Assembly: GCA_949130485.1 (NCBI GenBank)
Contig: OX422193.1
Span: forward strand, 1,438,871-1,502,870
Source of the DNA: Agelas oroides
Lineage: Eukaryota; Porifera; Demospongiae; Agelasida; Agelasidae
Reading direction: 5' to 3'
DNA length: 64,000 nucleotides
Shown here: positions 44,282-56,653 of the stretch, in pieces
Layout of the letters: every line of letters starts with the position of its first letter
How positions within the stretch are numbered: the first letter of the stretch is position 1
Translations under genes and position numbers: made by a program
The notes under the pieces: model-generated
What the model was told of the DNA's origin: nothing
Databases searched by the model: none
Seen by the model: only the letters and a program-made list of their open reading frames with translations

Positions 44282-47159
44282 ATGTCACGTGAGTTCAACC
44301 ATCACTGAGACAGTGTTGTTGCAGCAGGGTGTCAAATTAACAGTGTTACATAAAAAAAAAAATTAGGTCTAGTCGTGTGCATAGTGTACAACTTGGGCCT
44401 GAAATTTTATTAATTGCCAAACTGATTTTAGCTTTATACTATTCTATATGAATTGAGGAACATTTTGCTCAAATGTGGTGACTCTGATATCCAGGTGAAG
44501 ATACAGTACAACTTATTAGCTTTACACCATTAACTGAACAACCTCCATCAACATCAGCTGATGACCACCGGTCTGCTTCACAGGGTGTCAGAAAATTGAG
44601 CACAGACTCTAGTGTTTCAGGTACACATAGAAAATCTAACCTCAGCAACTCCAGAAAACGTTCCCACCAAGGTACTGCATCACCTGCTGCCTATGAAAGT
44701 GTCAACACACGAAGCAGCAATACTCCAGCACCTGATACAGAAGGACAAGAGGGTGGTGATGACCATTCTCTGATGAACATTAACAAGTCTCTTGCAGATT
44801 TAAGAGCAATACTTGAAAATTTGATGAAAGTAATGCAGAATCTTGAGTTGCAAGTTCAGATTCAGATGCAAAGGGAAAGTCACTCTCTGAGTGGATCTTC
44901 TTCAGATATCACCTTCAACCAACCTCCTTTCAGCTTCCTTTGCAGAGGGAACTCTGACAGCATAACACATGAGCAGCGGAAGTTAGAGATCAGGGAAAAG
45001 CAAGAAGTGAAACTGAGGTCCATTTCAGTGAGAAGTGATGTAAGTATAGACAAGTTCATTAAGTTACTACTACAAAGTTAATGCTATAGGTCGACGGAAA
45101 AAAGTTTTGTCTGCCATGTCTCAGTGAGGCAAATCGCTATTTTGCCAGCTACTGCCAACAGTCAGCATGACTATACCGTGGTGTTTTGCCAGCTATACTG
45201 CATGCCAGCAGTCAGCACCTAGCTGTATACCAGCAGTTAATTGCACGTACATTGAAACTGTCTCAAGCCCCTCAAGCAGTATGTAAGTGGGTCAGGTTAT
45301 TTAATATTTATGTGAAACATACTCTCAATTGGTACTCATGCATGCATATTAAGAACTATAGTAATCATTAAAATATTGGCTAGTGTTGTATTATATACTG
45401 ATGTTTACGACTCAACTTCAGTCCAAGAAAGGTTATTTGCAGACATGAAATATCCTAGCAACTTTGTAATGACAAGTATTCAGATTTTAACACAGTGGAT
45501 GGCAGACTATTGAGTCAATTAGTATTCACATACATGTACCAGCTAGTCTCATAGTAAACCATATTTTGTGCACTGCTATGGTTCGTAGGGCCTCCCCCTC
45601 GCCACTTTTTAGGGCCTCCCCCTGGCTACTTTGACTTATCAGTTGCATATCTTTGCTGACTGTAAAAATTTCTAGCTATTATTGTATGTGACAGGTGGAT
45701 TAGTCCAACCTGGTTATGAACCTTTCACAGTAGTGGTTCATATGTTGTGTAAATGTTGTGTGCAGACAATTTCAGAGGATACTTTGGAGGTTCCGGGTGA
45801 CCACAGTAGCAGCCAGCCCAGGTCTGTGAGTGTCAATTTGGTATGTCATCCCATGCACTTATGAAGAATTGTTATGTGCATATATATAATCTCTTTTACC
45901 AAAAATCGCCTCAAGCTTACTGTCTGTAGTACCTTAAACTCAATTAGCTATTTGCTTCCCTCAACTGTGCACAGAGGGCAAGATGCAGACCAACCCAAAA
46001 GTTCTGGTGGATCAAGCATAGGTGAGTGATTATATAGGTAAGTACTTTTTGATGAGTGCACTCAAAGTACAATGCAATGTGACTTGTATATGCTGATTGT
46101 CGAGTTCTACATGTAAAATATAAAAGTGCTCATCTATAATAACCATCGAGTGCAAACACAAACATTTTAGCTATTAAAGTTTTGTACTATATAGTAATGG
46201 TAAAACTAATATTAAAGTTTTGTACTATGTTGTAATGGTAAACTAATATCTAAGAGCATGCATTCTATTGTTATTGTGTTTAGAAAGTCCCTACATGCCA
46301 AATTTAACTCTCTGTCCATATAAGGGATAGCCTTATCATTAAAAGGCATTTTATGATAGACATGGCAATTTTAGGACTCATGCATTGGAAGGAGTAGATC
46401 ACGATTTCTGTAGTTCAACAGGAATATACAATTGCAGCAAAATATATTGTACATTCACAAGTTTTAGTATCTCTGTCACCATGCGAGAAGGTTGAGGCAT
46501 AGACTATAGGTTTGCTACACATGGCTTCTAATGGGAATCTGTTGTGTCAGCTGTCATATAAGTTGAAAGCTATCATGTAACTGATACCTCCCAGCATGGA
46601 ATTTAGCTGGCTGAGGGCAACTATGGGTTGTGGCTAGCCTCGTTGGGAATCTGCTGTGTCAGCTGTCATATAAGTGAAAGTTATAGCTTACGTATCATGT
46701 AACTTGCACTTGTAAATACTTCAGCATGGAATTTAGGAACATGATCTACCGTAGCAACCAGCAATTGTGTTGCCTCCCTGAAGCACTTATGGATAATGTT
46801 GAGTCACGGTTTAAAATATGCATGTGTGCAATATATAATACTGTCAGTGTTTTTTCTCTATTGCAGAAGAGGAGCTGAGGTCAAGAGTCAAAGAAAAACT
46901 GCCCACATTTATTAGACAGACAAACTGGACATTCTTGCTGCCATATCTTGTGTCTGTAGGCTTGTCTGACAGTGCAACAACTGACTACTTGCTCAATGAA
47001 CACAAAAGTCACCAGGAAAAAGGAGTACATTTCTACCTGAGAGTTCTGCCCTCAAAAGGACCGGATGCATACACCAGGTTTCATAGATGTCTGTGTGATG
47101 AGAAGGAACATTTGGGGCACCAATCACTTCAAACATTACTACAAATGTGTGACAAATGA
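44282..47159 (+). CDS. CARD2: coiled-coil/CARD adaptor protein (tandem paralogue 2)
   Basis: Five coding exons join in phase to 315 residues: 44282-44288 (only ATGTCAC), 44495-45039, 45766-45821, 45975-46021 and 46867-47159. The start sits in CAGCAGCATG, the context also used by CARD1. Shared landmarks with CARD1 are xxPLTE/Q near the N-terminus, a Ser-rich stretch, a coiled coil at about 96-137 (ADLRAILENLMKVMQNLELQ), the TISED exon and the C-terminal CARD (~219-305) with FLLPYLVSVGLSDSATTDYL and VLPSKGPDAYTRFHRCL. The CARD is the best conserved part; linkers have diverged and are shorter. Function is unknown beyond the expected homotypic CARD assembly. The basic N-terminal extension of CARD1 is missing because exon 1 encodes just two residues. 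Confidence 0.87.
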
Positions 47160-47689
47160 GTGTATGCATGAGTATATACGTGTAACCTTAGCTTATGACC
47201 GTTATGTATCCCCCCCCTCCCCCTCCCTATATGCATGCATGCTTGATATATACACCATCAAGATTGTTGGTCTGTGTATGATGATTATGAGTATCACTCA
47301 TTATTTAGCCTTTGTCCAGATCTCCCCTATTCTTGCTGATATGCATTCACAATATTAATTACAGAAGAAGGCCACTCTTCCACTTCTGTGTATTATTGTT
47401 GAACATGGAAAAATGGAAGACAGAGGCTTGGAAATGAGACTACCCATACGTTCATAATACTGTTATTGTTTCATACTGTGGTGAAACTGAAAACAGGTCA
47501 TTAAGGTTTCCTTATGCTCACCAAGCACACCTAATTATACTGCTGGCTACACAATTTATGACTGCTTTTCATAGACAGTAGAGTGACATCTATGTAGTTG
47601 AAGTTAGGTCAGGAAGGGCCGAGAATGCATAATGACGTCATTTTGTTGCGAAGGTGTCGACAGAGTCTAGGATCTAGACTAGAAGCCGA
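47160..47689. other. CARD2 3' flank
   Basis: No coding exon is recognised. A degenerate inverted pair with TTGGAAATGAGACTA (about 47360-47445) resembles the CCTCGTTCCC palindromic elements. No canonical AATAAA was found within 200 bases of the stop. Confidence 0.4.
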
Positions 47690-47938
47690 GTCGAACGTCT
47701 ACTTTCGGTACCGACAACACAGCACGTCATAGCTACGGTGGGTGGGGCTGATTGAATGTCCTGAAGAATACGTATTAGAGCTCGAGCGAGTATTTCTGAA
47801 AATTTCTTGCTGCGAAGCACATTTCAGCGCCGGGAGATGCTGCAGTAGGTGTGCTTCATCTTGCAGTCAACTTTACCGCTCGTCCATTACCTTCACCGCT
47901 GTACTCGGAGTGACCAAAATATCAGTACGACCTAAACG
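47690..47938 (+). pseudogene. Orphan third copy of the CARD promoter and 5' exon
   Basis: The order of blocks matches the CARD2 upstream region: GGTGGGGCTGATTGAAT (47741-47757), GAAGAATACGTATTAGAGCTC (47762 on), a GCGAAGCACA block and a donor after CCTAAAC (gtaaga, 47938). No coiled-coil or CARD exon was found to the right before the transposon-rich region. It is either a broken third paralogue or a promoter serving an unrecognised transcript. Confidence 0.45.
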
Positions 47939-49789
47939 TAAGATCCGGGTGCACAGAAGATGTATGCAGACTATTTATTTGCTCAGTTTGCCTATATATT
48001 TTGTGTTTGCATGCATGGTACGTACTGAAAGTCAGACCATCTGGATTCTATCCGGTCTAGAGGGCTTATGGATTCTTTTGTAATGAGTGCGTGGTGCATA
48101 TAGTATTGCACTATAAGCAGAACGTAAACTGAGTCATAAAATATAAAGGGTTATGCACGTGTAACCTGAAGTGAATACTAAAAAAGTAGGTTAAGATTTT
48201 TATCAGTGTGAGTCAATTGCTAATGAGTAATGTTCACTGCAGCAACTTATTACAGAAACGATCTATTTCCATCAATGGTCTAGCCATAGATAGTAGTGTC
48301 ACTGTTACTATGATCTAGCACACTTGTTTGGTAAATATCCTGGCATGGTCCTGGAGTAAGCAAACACATACAATCAGTGCTGGAACAGAATGCCACGTAA
48401 AATCATCACACCATGTGAAGTGCTTGGTGTTAATTTTAGTGACAGAAAAATCTCTAATTCTTTACTATAGATTAACTCTTATACATGTACATGCTGTAGA
48501 AGAGCTGATAGTTTTCTCAAGACACTTCACCTGCTGCACAAGAGAGTGGAAGCAGCAGTATACCTGGTATGTCCCATTGCCTTGGACTGGGACTGATGCT
48601 TCACTTCCAGTCTAAATCAGTGTCGGTCCCGCTAGTAGTGCCTCGCTTTCCTCACCGTTTTTCAAGTCTCTGTTGCGTTGATTCCCACTGTTCAGCCTTT
48701 CTAGTCTTGTCTCTTGAACAGCAGTACTTTTAATACATGAACCATTAATGTATAAACATTATAATAATATAGACAATTTTCTGTTTTCTCCACAAGTGTG
48801 GGGCGAGCGCAGCGAGCCCCAATTACTAGGGGAATGCACTGCATTGTGGGGCGAGTGTGAGCAAGTTTAATCAGCAAGAAAAGACCATTTGAAGATGCAA
48901 GGCTTCAAGTTACATGCAGAGGCATGTTATGTTTTAGGACTTTATCCATCATTAGTAAGTCCTTCATTTCTCTCTACTCATGAACTCTTCAACTCCTCCT
49001 GTACCACACTCACCTTTACACACTCTTCTCTACACATGGACATCTACACTTCCCTGATTATCACCACCTCTCAAGTTTAGCCAGAAATTCTGGCAACAAA
49101 CATCCACGCTGCGTATCTCACCCTTTTGTTTAATCAACCTATGCACGATCCTCTACAATGTTTACAAAATGAAGGTTTAATGACACTACACCACACCAGT
49201 CAGCCATCATGCAGCCCAAGAAGACGTTAGAACAGCGTTGTGGGTGCTGTGTGAGAGGGTGGTGGGAGGGAGGGCTGAGCAACGTAGTGTGACCGCCTCT
49301 TGGTGATGCCTTATACTTTTAAAAGTATAGGGAGTGAACTATATACACCTGTACAGCTACACTGCTGCATAATGGGTTTGTTCACACACGGTCATGTGAT
49401 GCTTACATTAGTACTGGTAACTGCATAAACTTTAAACACTTTGTGTATTTACTCATGCAGTTAATGTGAACAACATAACTGCAATGGAACAGGAATCACT
49501 TTAAATGCTGTTGGCAAAGAAGTCTGCATGCATGTTTGAAAAGCATGGAGTTGGACAATTTTACCTATAAATGACATCTGCACACTCCATCTATATAATT
49601 ATATAGTTACTACCAACTCCTGCATGCATGTTTACCTACGCCAGATTGGGTAAGAAAATGTGCACTGTGACTTTAGCAGTAATAATCTAGTATGTGAAAT
49701 AATCAGTTACAAATAGTCAAACTTGCAATACAAAAGCTGCTGCTATAAGTAAATAGATAAATAAAAAACAGGAGTAGATAAGAGTACGC
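47939..49789. other. Unassigned region with one dispersed repeat
   Basis: Open frames are short and none resembles a family. ACTAGGGGAATGCACTGCAT (48828-48847), followed by TGTGGGGCGAGTGTGAG, is a second copy of a repeat at 34079-34118 in a FAM13 intron, and is preceded by a palindromic GGGGCGAGCGCAGCGAGCCC (48800-48819). A possible short exon at about 48499-48567 (acceptor TGTAG, donor gtatgt) has no recognisable product. Confidence 0.35.
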
Positions 49790-50090
49790 AGGGTTGGTAT
49801 CAAAGTACTTTATGTAGAAAAAGATCCCTATACTATAAGGGTCTTTTTTATGTAAACTGATCCCTATACTGTATGGGTCTTTCTTATGTACTAGTCTTTT
49901 TTATGTACGAAGTTCCCTATACTATATGGGTCTTTTTTATGTACAAAGCCTCCTACATATATGGGTCCATCTTATGTATTGCCCCACCCATTCTACATAA
50001 GATGGTCCCTATATATGTATGTCATACGTACTATTATGGGTCCATCTTATGTAAACCAATTATTGTAGGGTCTTACTCCTGTACATACAT
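49790..50090 (+). repeat. Degenerate tandem array of GGGTCTTTTTTATGTA units
   Basis: Roughly ten units of 25-35 bases alternate CCCTATACTATA and TATGGGTC followed by T-rich TTATGTA. It starts CAGGGTTGGTATCAA. Inverted copies lie at 57550-57740 (most of the array) and 63003-63089 (the terminal part), so the array is a dispersed element or its terminus. Confidence 0.7.
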
Positions 50091-50876
50091 ATTGCATGTT
50101 AACCAAACAATGTGGGGTCTCACTCTCTTGCCACTCCAGGGTAGTACAAAGATTATGTAAAACCCTGTATCTCGTTCTGAGTTGTGTACAAGCTAAGAAG
50201 ACCACGCAAAGCCTTTTGAGAGATGTTGCTCAGTGTTATAAAGAAGCACCATTCCATCAAAAGTGTCGTGGATGCATGGAATGTGATGCAGTGCAGCATG
50301 CCAGTAGCTAAGTGCGCACTTCACTGAAGTGTGAAAGTGACTTGTAGCTCAGTATGGCTGTGCTTGATTGGTAAACTGCTACCAGAAACTTGTAGTTAAT
50401 AGATATAGCTTATTAACAGTGTACCTACCTTAGCCTTTATACAAGGTTCCAGAGCTACAAGTTAGGATGAAGTGATAGGTCTCACTTGTTGGTGGTGAAA
50501 GTTTGGCCTTAACACTTTTTGGGGGGAGTTATCCCTAATCCTATATCATCTAAAATAAATTCAATTTCGTCTAATCCCTAATAAAATTGACACAGTCAAG
50601 TCCCATGTTTTAAAATTTTTCCATGATACGTGACTGCATGTGATAGTTAGTCCTTTAGCTGCTCTGCATCTCTAACTGTTCCACCAAGTACTTTTGACTT
50701 AGGATTGATAAATCATTTTGCTTCAAGCTGTCCTAGTTAGTACCTTTGACTGCATGGTCCAATAAATCTTCTCAGACTGGGAGAGAAAGGCTAAAATGCA
50801 TTGGGCATACACGTGCACTTTGGTGGTTTTGCCCATAAGATACTGTGATTTTTTTCCACTTAGGGTGTATTATAGG
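50091..50876. other. Unassigned stretch
   Basis: I see no coding exon, palindrome or repeat here. Confidence 0.3.
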
Positions 50877-51440
50877 CAGGCCCGTAGCCAGGATTTGTAG
50901 AAGGGGGGTTACATGTGTGTCAGATGTAAATGTATACATGCATAAACATGCAAGACTAGGGGGGTCTGGGGGCATGCTCCCCCAGGAAAATTTTAGAAAT
51001 TAGATGCTCTGAGATTGCTTCTGAGGCCATTTTGGGACAGAAGCAGAGCCGTAGTAGCTACATGGCACGGGAGTATTGCATCCAATTTTTGGCTGTCCAC
51101 GTATGCATTTGCTAAGCCAGCTGACTTTGAATTTCCAAGAGAGAAGGTACTAAGGTTGGCAGAACAGCTGGTGGGGTGACATCACTAGGAAGACAACTGG
51201 TGAACTCTCGAGCGCCCAAAATATTAATAGCGTGACCTTTCATCGCAGCGGCGTAAACAGCATACGCACGTACCGCGCTGGTCCTCCATGAACAAATTTG
51301 TTCGGACGGCGGTGATTCTCGATAGCATCGAGGCTACTTGACCAATTTCAAACGGTAGGGCACTCAAAATGTAAAATCTTTTGGAGGCCAAAAGGGGGGT
51401 TCGAGCGAACCCCCTCGAACCCCCCCTGCCTACGGGCCTG
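50877..51440. mobile_element. MITE with CAGGCCCGTAG termini
   Basis: The termini are CAGGCCCGTAGCCAGG and its inverse CCTGCCTACGGGCCTG, flanked on both sides by ATAGG (50872-50876 and 51441-51445), a five-base target duplication. The interior is non-coding; the ends are rich in G or C runs. The termini and duplication are directly visible; the superfamily is not settled. Confidence 0.75.
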
Positions 51441-51617
51441 ATAGGTGATGATTGTTCTCCACTTATGTGGAAGGCGTCCCCATGACGATGTTAGCATTGC
51501 AAACATGGCTGTGATGATAACTAATGACTCTGGATTTTGAAGCAAAGTTCACTGATATAGCTAATATGCAACAAAGCCTAATTAAATGCACTGCATGTTA
51601 AGTAGGAGAAAGTCAGA

Positions 51618-51942
51618 TATAGAGCGTTCTCAGCACGTGATCACAATTCCGTATACTAGAAATGAACCGCCATTTTGGTGCACAACTTGTACAGTATGTT
51701 ATTAGCAGTATATGCGATATCGATTAAAACACCCACAGGTAAGCGTTTATATAGCTGTTTTAACTTATGTAGCAATGGTATTTTGTCCGATTCAACACGT
51801 ATTAGAAGCATTATAAGTATATCACTCATTTCGTGAAGATCGCCATAGAAGCTCCTATCTCGTTGTGCACCAAAATGGCGGCTGTTTTCTGATTTCCTTC
51901 GTAATCTCGAACGGTAATGACGTCACGTGCAATCGCTCTATA
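51618..51942. mobile_element. Palindromic MITE with TATAGAGCG termini
   Basis: The left end reads TATAGAGCG and the right end CGCTCTATA. Inner arms CCGCCATTTTGGTGCACAA and TTGTGCACCAAAATGGCGG are inverted. The interior (51729-51853, with AGGTAAGCGTTT and TTCAACACGTATTAGAAGC) resembles 9225-9345 in the epsin 5' intron. The LTR fossil inserted at its right edge. Confidence 0.65.
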
Positions 51943-51944
51943 GT

Positions 51945-53887
51945 TGTGGTATCTGCTAATGTGACTATTAGTCTGTGAGAACCTTTAGTGCAAGGTTATG
52001 TGTTATCTTTTCTCACTTCTCTGTTTGTACTTATTTGGTATTGTCAGTCTGTGTGCTTCTAGAACTTTCCTTTCCTGCTGTATCAGAGAGTCGGTAGACT
52101 CTCTATGTAGGGATGGCGCCGACGCGCAATATATGCAATACTTAAGCAAAAGCCGTATAACCTCACCACAAACACGCTAAAAGCTTATTTAAGCGCCCAG
52201 GCTTCCTCTTTGAGTGCCTTTGTGATCAGCAAGACTCATACAAGTGACCAAAAGCCACGCGGAAGATAGCTAAACACAAAAGTATGCAATAGCAAAAGTG
52301 CTATTTTTCGTCTTCTTTCTTCGTTACGACTTTTGTTCAAACAACGATAACTTAAAAACGGTTCAAGCACTCACCTTGATTTTAGTACGAAACGGATGCT
52401 CATCACAGCGCGCAGCTTCCCAACCACTCAGCGTCTTCATAGCTTCAAATTCACCCTGGTCAACAAAAGCCATTCACAACACTCTGAGGTTGCTGTCCGT
52501 TGCTTAGGACGCCATTTTATAATTTTGTACGCATGCGCACACGAAGTCTCGTTCCCAGACCAAGGCAAAGACTACAGTCATTGGTCTGGAAGCGAGACTA
52601 GTACACAGGCGAAATGGCCAGCGGGCAGTACGCATGGCTGGCACGGTCTTTTCCCCACACGGCTTTGGGCAAGGCTTATGAACACCACGTAGGTAAGGCG
52701 CTACCTACTTGTAGCTACACTAAAAATAGCCTACTCACAGCTTTAGTGAACTGTAAAGCTAGGATGGTCAGTTGTCAGTATGATAGTTTTCTGTGCTGAC
52801 AACTGAACATGAAATTGGTTTCACACAGTTTGGTAGGGAGAGCGGTTGGCCCTTCATCAGGTTCTAGCTGGCTATATTACACATTATTATTACAACTACT
52901 ACTAAACTGTCAACGCCTTTTCAAGTTCTGGTGTTGTGGTTACACTTGAAATATTCTTCTTAGGCTTAGGTCTAACTGTAACTGAGATTAACATCAAAAA
53001 AGTACAGAAACAAGACTTAAAAAACATTAAAAATGTAAAAAGATGTAGGGATGGCATGCCAAAAAGTATGCAAACAAGGTAGGGATAATGCATGAAAGCA
53101 AAGGTCAACATATTGGCAAAGCCCCATCCCTACATCTTTTTCACACTGCAGTTAGACAGCGTGCTTGAGAGCTGAATCTGTACCCATCCATGCAGTTAGC
53201 ATGAGTACTTGAGTTTACACACTGATTACTATGACTAGTCTGCAGCCCACTCAAGCTCAGTGTCTAGGTTGTATCAGAAAGGGTGCCACTGTCACTACAA
53301 GTAGTATGATGGCAGTAAAGCTACTTAGTAGCTATCTGATAGGTACCTACGACGGCTACAAGACATAATGCTGGATCATACTAGCCTCGTTCCCAGGCCA
53401 TGTGGGAGGAGGTAGGAAGTGGCCTGAGAACGAGGCTACAGCAGAAAGGTTGGTGAACTTGTAGCCTCGTTCCCAGTCCATGTGGGAGGAGCTAGGAAGT
53501 GGTCTGAGAACGAGAAACTTGTAGCCTCGCTCCCAGGCCATGTGGGAGGAGGTAGGAAGTGGCCTGAGAACGAGGCTACAGCCATGAAAGGTTGGGGTGT
53601 ACTTGTGGTACGTTTTAGGAAGACCCCCATGCACTGTCTAACTGCAGTGTGAAAAAGATGTAGGGATGGGGCTTTGCCAATATGTTGACCTTTGCTTTCA
53701 TGCATTATCCCTACCTTGTTTGCATACTTTTTGGCATGCCATCCCTACATCTTTTTACATTTGTAATGTTTTTTAAGTCTTTCCTATAAATAGCTAGGCT
53801 GTATGTTCCGTGTGTCCTTTTTCTGAGTTGAGTTGAGTGATCGTTCAAGGCACTAATTTCTTGATACCACGGCGGCTGCGATATCAC
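51945..53887 (+). repeat. 5' LTR, split by a DNA transposon
   Basis: LTR sequence runs from TGTGGTATCTGC (51945) to about 52084, and resumes at about 53783 to end GCGATATCACA (53887). The joined LTR equals the 3' LTR apart from a few differences. Confidence 0.88.
52085..53783. mobile_element. DNA transposon copy B inserted in the 5' LTR
   Basis: This is the inverse of the element at 41651-43213, starting with the AGAGAGTC hairpin and ATGTAGGGATGGC and ending TTAAGTCTT. Inner 150-bp inverted repeats lie at about 53010-53155 and 53640-53790. Between them are three tandem-like copies of the CCTCGTTCCCAGGCC palindrome (53383-53579). The 99-base exon-like frame is at 52375-52473 on the minus strand. 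No transposase is recognised. Confidence 0.75.
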
Positions 53888-56653
53888 ATTTTTGGCGACG
53901 AGCGAGTCAGAGATCCTTCGCAGCCATTTTGAGCCCAAGCGCTCAGTCATCGCTGAACGCTTCCACTTTCACAAACTGGAGCAAGCCGTGGGGGAGAGCA
54001 TCGCCGACTACGACGCGGCATTGAGAAAACTGGCAACCCATTGCCAGTTCGGCGCAACCTTGGAAGAGGCCCTTCGTGACCGTTTCGTGTGCGGTTTGCG
54101 GCACGACACCATTCAGAGACGTTTGCTATCGGAAACAACTTTGACTTACAACAAGGCCTTGGATATCGCAAAGGGGATGGAAGCTGCCGATCAAAACACG
54201 AAGGCCTTCAGAACGCCTGAACCCACTATCAAGGCTCTTAGTGGTCGTCCACCGAAGCCTAGTGACTCACGACGTTGTTATCGTTGCGGCCGTACCAACC
54301 ACGGGCCGGCCGACTGCAAGTTCAGGGACGCGCAGTGTCGTTCCTGTGGAAAGACGGGACACATCGCACCCGTATGCCGCTCGAAACCACTAGATACGCG
54401 GCCGAAGAAAAAGCAAGATCAATCACGCCGACGCGACAGCGGGAAGACTCATCGCGTCCAGGACGATGACCAATCATCGGACCGTGAAGACAGCAGCAGG
54501 ATGAGACTGGACAGCTTGACATGTCTGGCATGATTTACCCAAGTTTTCAATGTCTTTGTCGAGTCCATTCCACCAGAAGTAACTGCGAGCAATCGCTTTC
54601 ATCCTTGAAATTCCAGGGTGAGATTCGTGCAAGGACTTCAGGACTTGTGGTTGTAGGCTTTCTGGGATGATGACTCTTATCCCCCACATCAGGCAACCGC
54701 CTTCAATGCCAATTTCGGCTTGCCGGGTGTTGTAAGGCTTGAGTTCTTCGTCAACTTGGTTAGGCCATAGCTGATAGGAAGTGGAAATGGTCACCTGAGT
54801 GTGACAAGGCCTTCCAGGATGCCAAGGATCAGCTTACGTCAGCCAAAGTCCTCACTCACTACAATCCAACTCTGCCAATAGTCATGGCAGCTGATGCCTC
54901 CGCTTACGGTGTGGGTGCCGTGATTTCACATGTATTTCCAGACAGCTCAGAACGGTCAATAGCTTTCGCGTCACGCATGCACCCTGACTACCAGCGAAAA
55001 GAACTATGCGCAGCTGGAAAAGGAAGCGTTAGCATTGGTTTTTGGTGTACGGAAGTTCCACCAATATCTGTATGGTCGTCCGTTCACCCTCATTACTGAC
55101 CACCAGCCATTGACTACTATCCTTGGACCAAAGAAGGGCATTCCTTCTCTGGCCGCCGCACGTCTACAACGGTGGGCAATTTTGCTCTCAGCCTACAAGT
55201 ACAGTATCCGGTACAAATCCACCACAGCTCACGGCAATGCCGATGGCCTTTCACGACTGCCCCTGCCAACAACATCTGCCCCCACCGACAAAGCTGTCAG
55301 TACCTTCAACATTGGACAAGTCCAAGCTCTTCCTGTCACCTTTCAAGACATCCAGAAGGCTACTCGACGGGACAAGGTCCTCAGTAAGATCTCTGTGTTT
55401 GTGCAGGAGGGATGGCCTAACCAAGTTGACGAAGAACTCAAGCCTTACAACACCCGGCAAGCTGAAATTGGCATTGAAGGCGGTTGCCTGATGTGGGGGA
55501 TAAGAGTCATCATCCCAGAAAGCCTACAACCACAAGTCCTGAAGTCCTTGCACGAATCTCACCCTGGAATTTCAAGGATGAAAGCGATTGCTCGCAGTTA
55601 CTTCTGGTGGAATGGACTCGACAAAGACATTGAAAACTTGGGTAAATCATGCCAGACATGTCAAGCTGTCCAGTCTCATCCTGCTGCTGCACCCTTACAT
55701 CCCTGGGTATGGCCTGACGCACCATGGAGGCGGATCCATGTGGATTTCGCTGGGCCATTCCTTGGACACATGTTCTTCGTTGTCATGGATGCGTATTCGA
55801 AGTGGCCGGAAGTTGTGATAATGTCTTCTACCACCTCACAGAAGACCATTGAAGTTCTGTGCTCAATGTTCGCACGTCATGGACTGCCCGAACAGCTGGT
55901 TTCAGATAATGGTCCGCAGTTCACATCAACAGAATTTGCAGACTTCATGAAGGGGAATCGGATAAAACACATCTTGAGTGCACCCTACCATCCCGCTTCA
56001 AACGGTCTGGCAGAGCGATTTGTACAGACTCTGAAACGTGCAATGAAAGCTAGTGCAAAAGATGGAAAAACTCTTCCGCATCGCCTGGCAGAATTCCTGT
56101 TTACCTACCGCTCGACTCTGCATGTCACCACCAATGTGTCTCCCAGCGAACTCTTTCAACAGCGGAAGCTCCGTACCCGTTTTGACTTGATGAAGCCCGA
56201 TATAAAGGGGTATGTCACATCAAAACAAGCTCAGCAGAAACAATATCATGACAAGCATGCAAAGCCTCGGTTTTTCTTCCCGGGTACTCCAGTGATGCTC
56301 AGGAATTTTCAAGAACCCAACAAATGGATACCAGGCATCATCCTCCAGAAACTGGGTCCTGTAACTTATCAAGTGGAAATTGCCAATGGACGGATTCTAA
56401 AACGACATATTGAGCACCTCATACTCCGAAGGGAGAGCTCATCAGTGTCTACTGCCCCTGATGCAACTCAGTTGGATTCTGCAGTTCGTGACAATTACCA
56501 CTATCCCCAAGATGAAACTATCCCAGCACAACTGGACCGACGGGAGCCTGAACAACCTGTTGTACGCCGCTACCCTCAGCGACACCGCCATCCACCAGAA
56601 CGTTTGATGGTTGTCACCACTTGCTGAACGTTCTATCTTGGCAAGGGAGGAAA

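Noticed and set aside
48328-48615. 95-codon frame as the coding part of a third CARD gene
   Set aside because: It has no CARD or coiled-coil residues. Only an EEL tripeptide after a possible acceptor resembles the CARD exon start, which is too weak.
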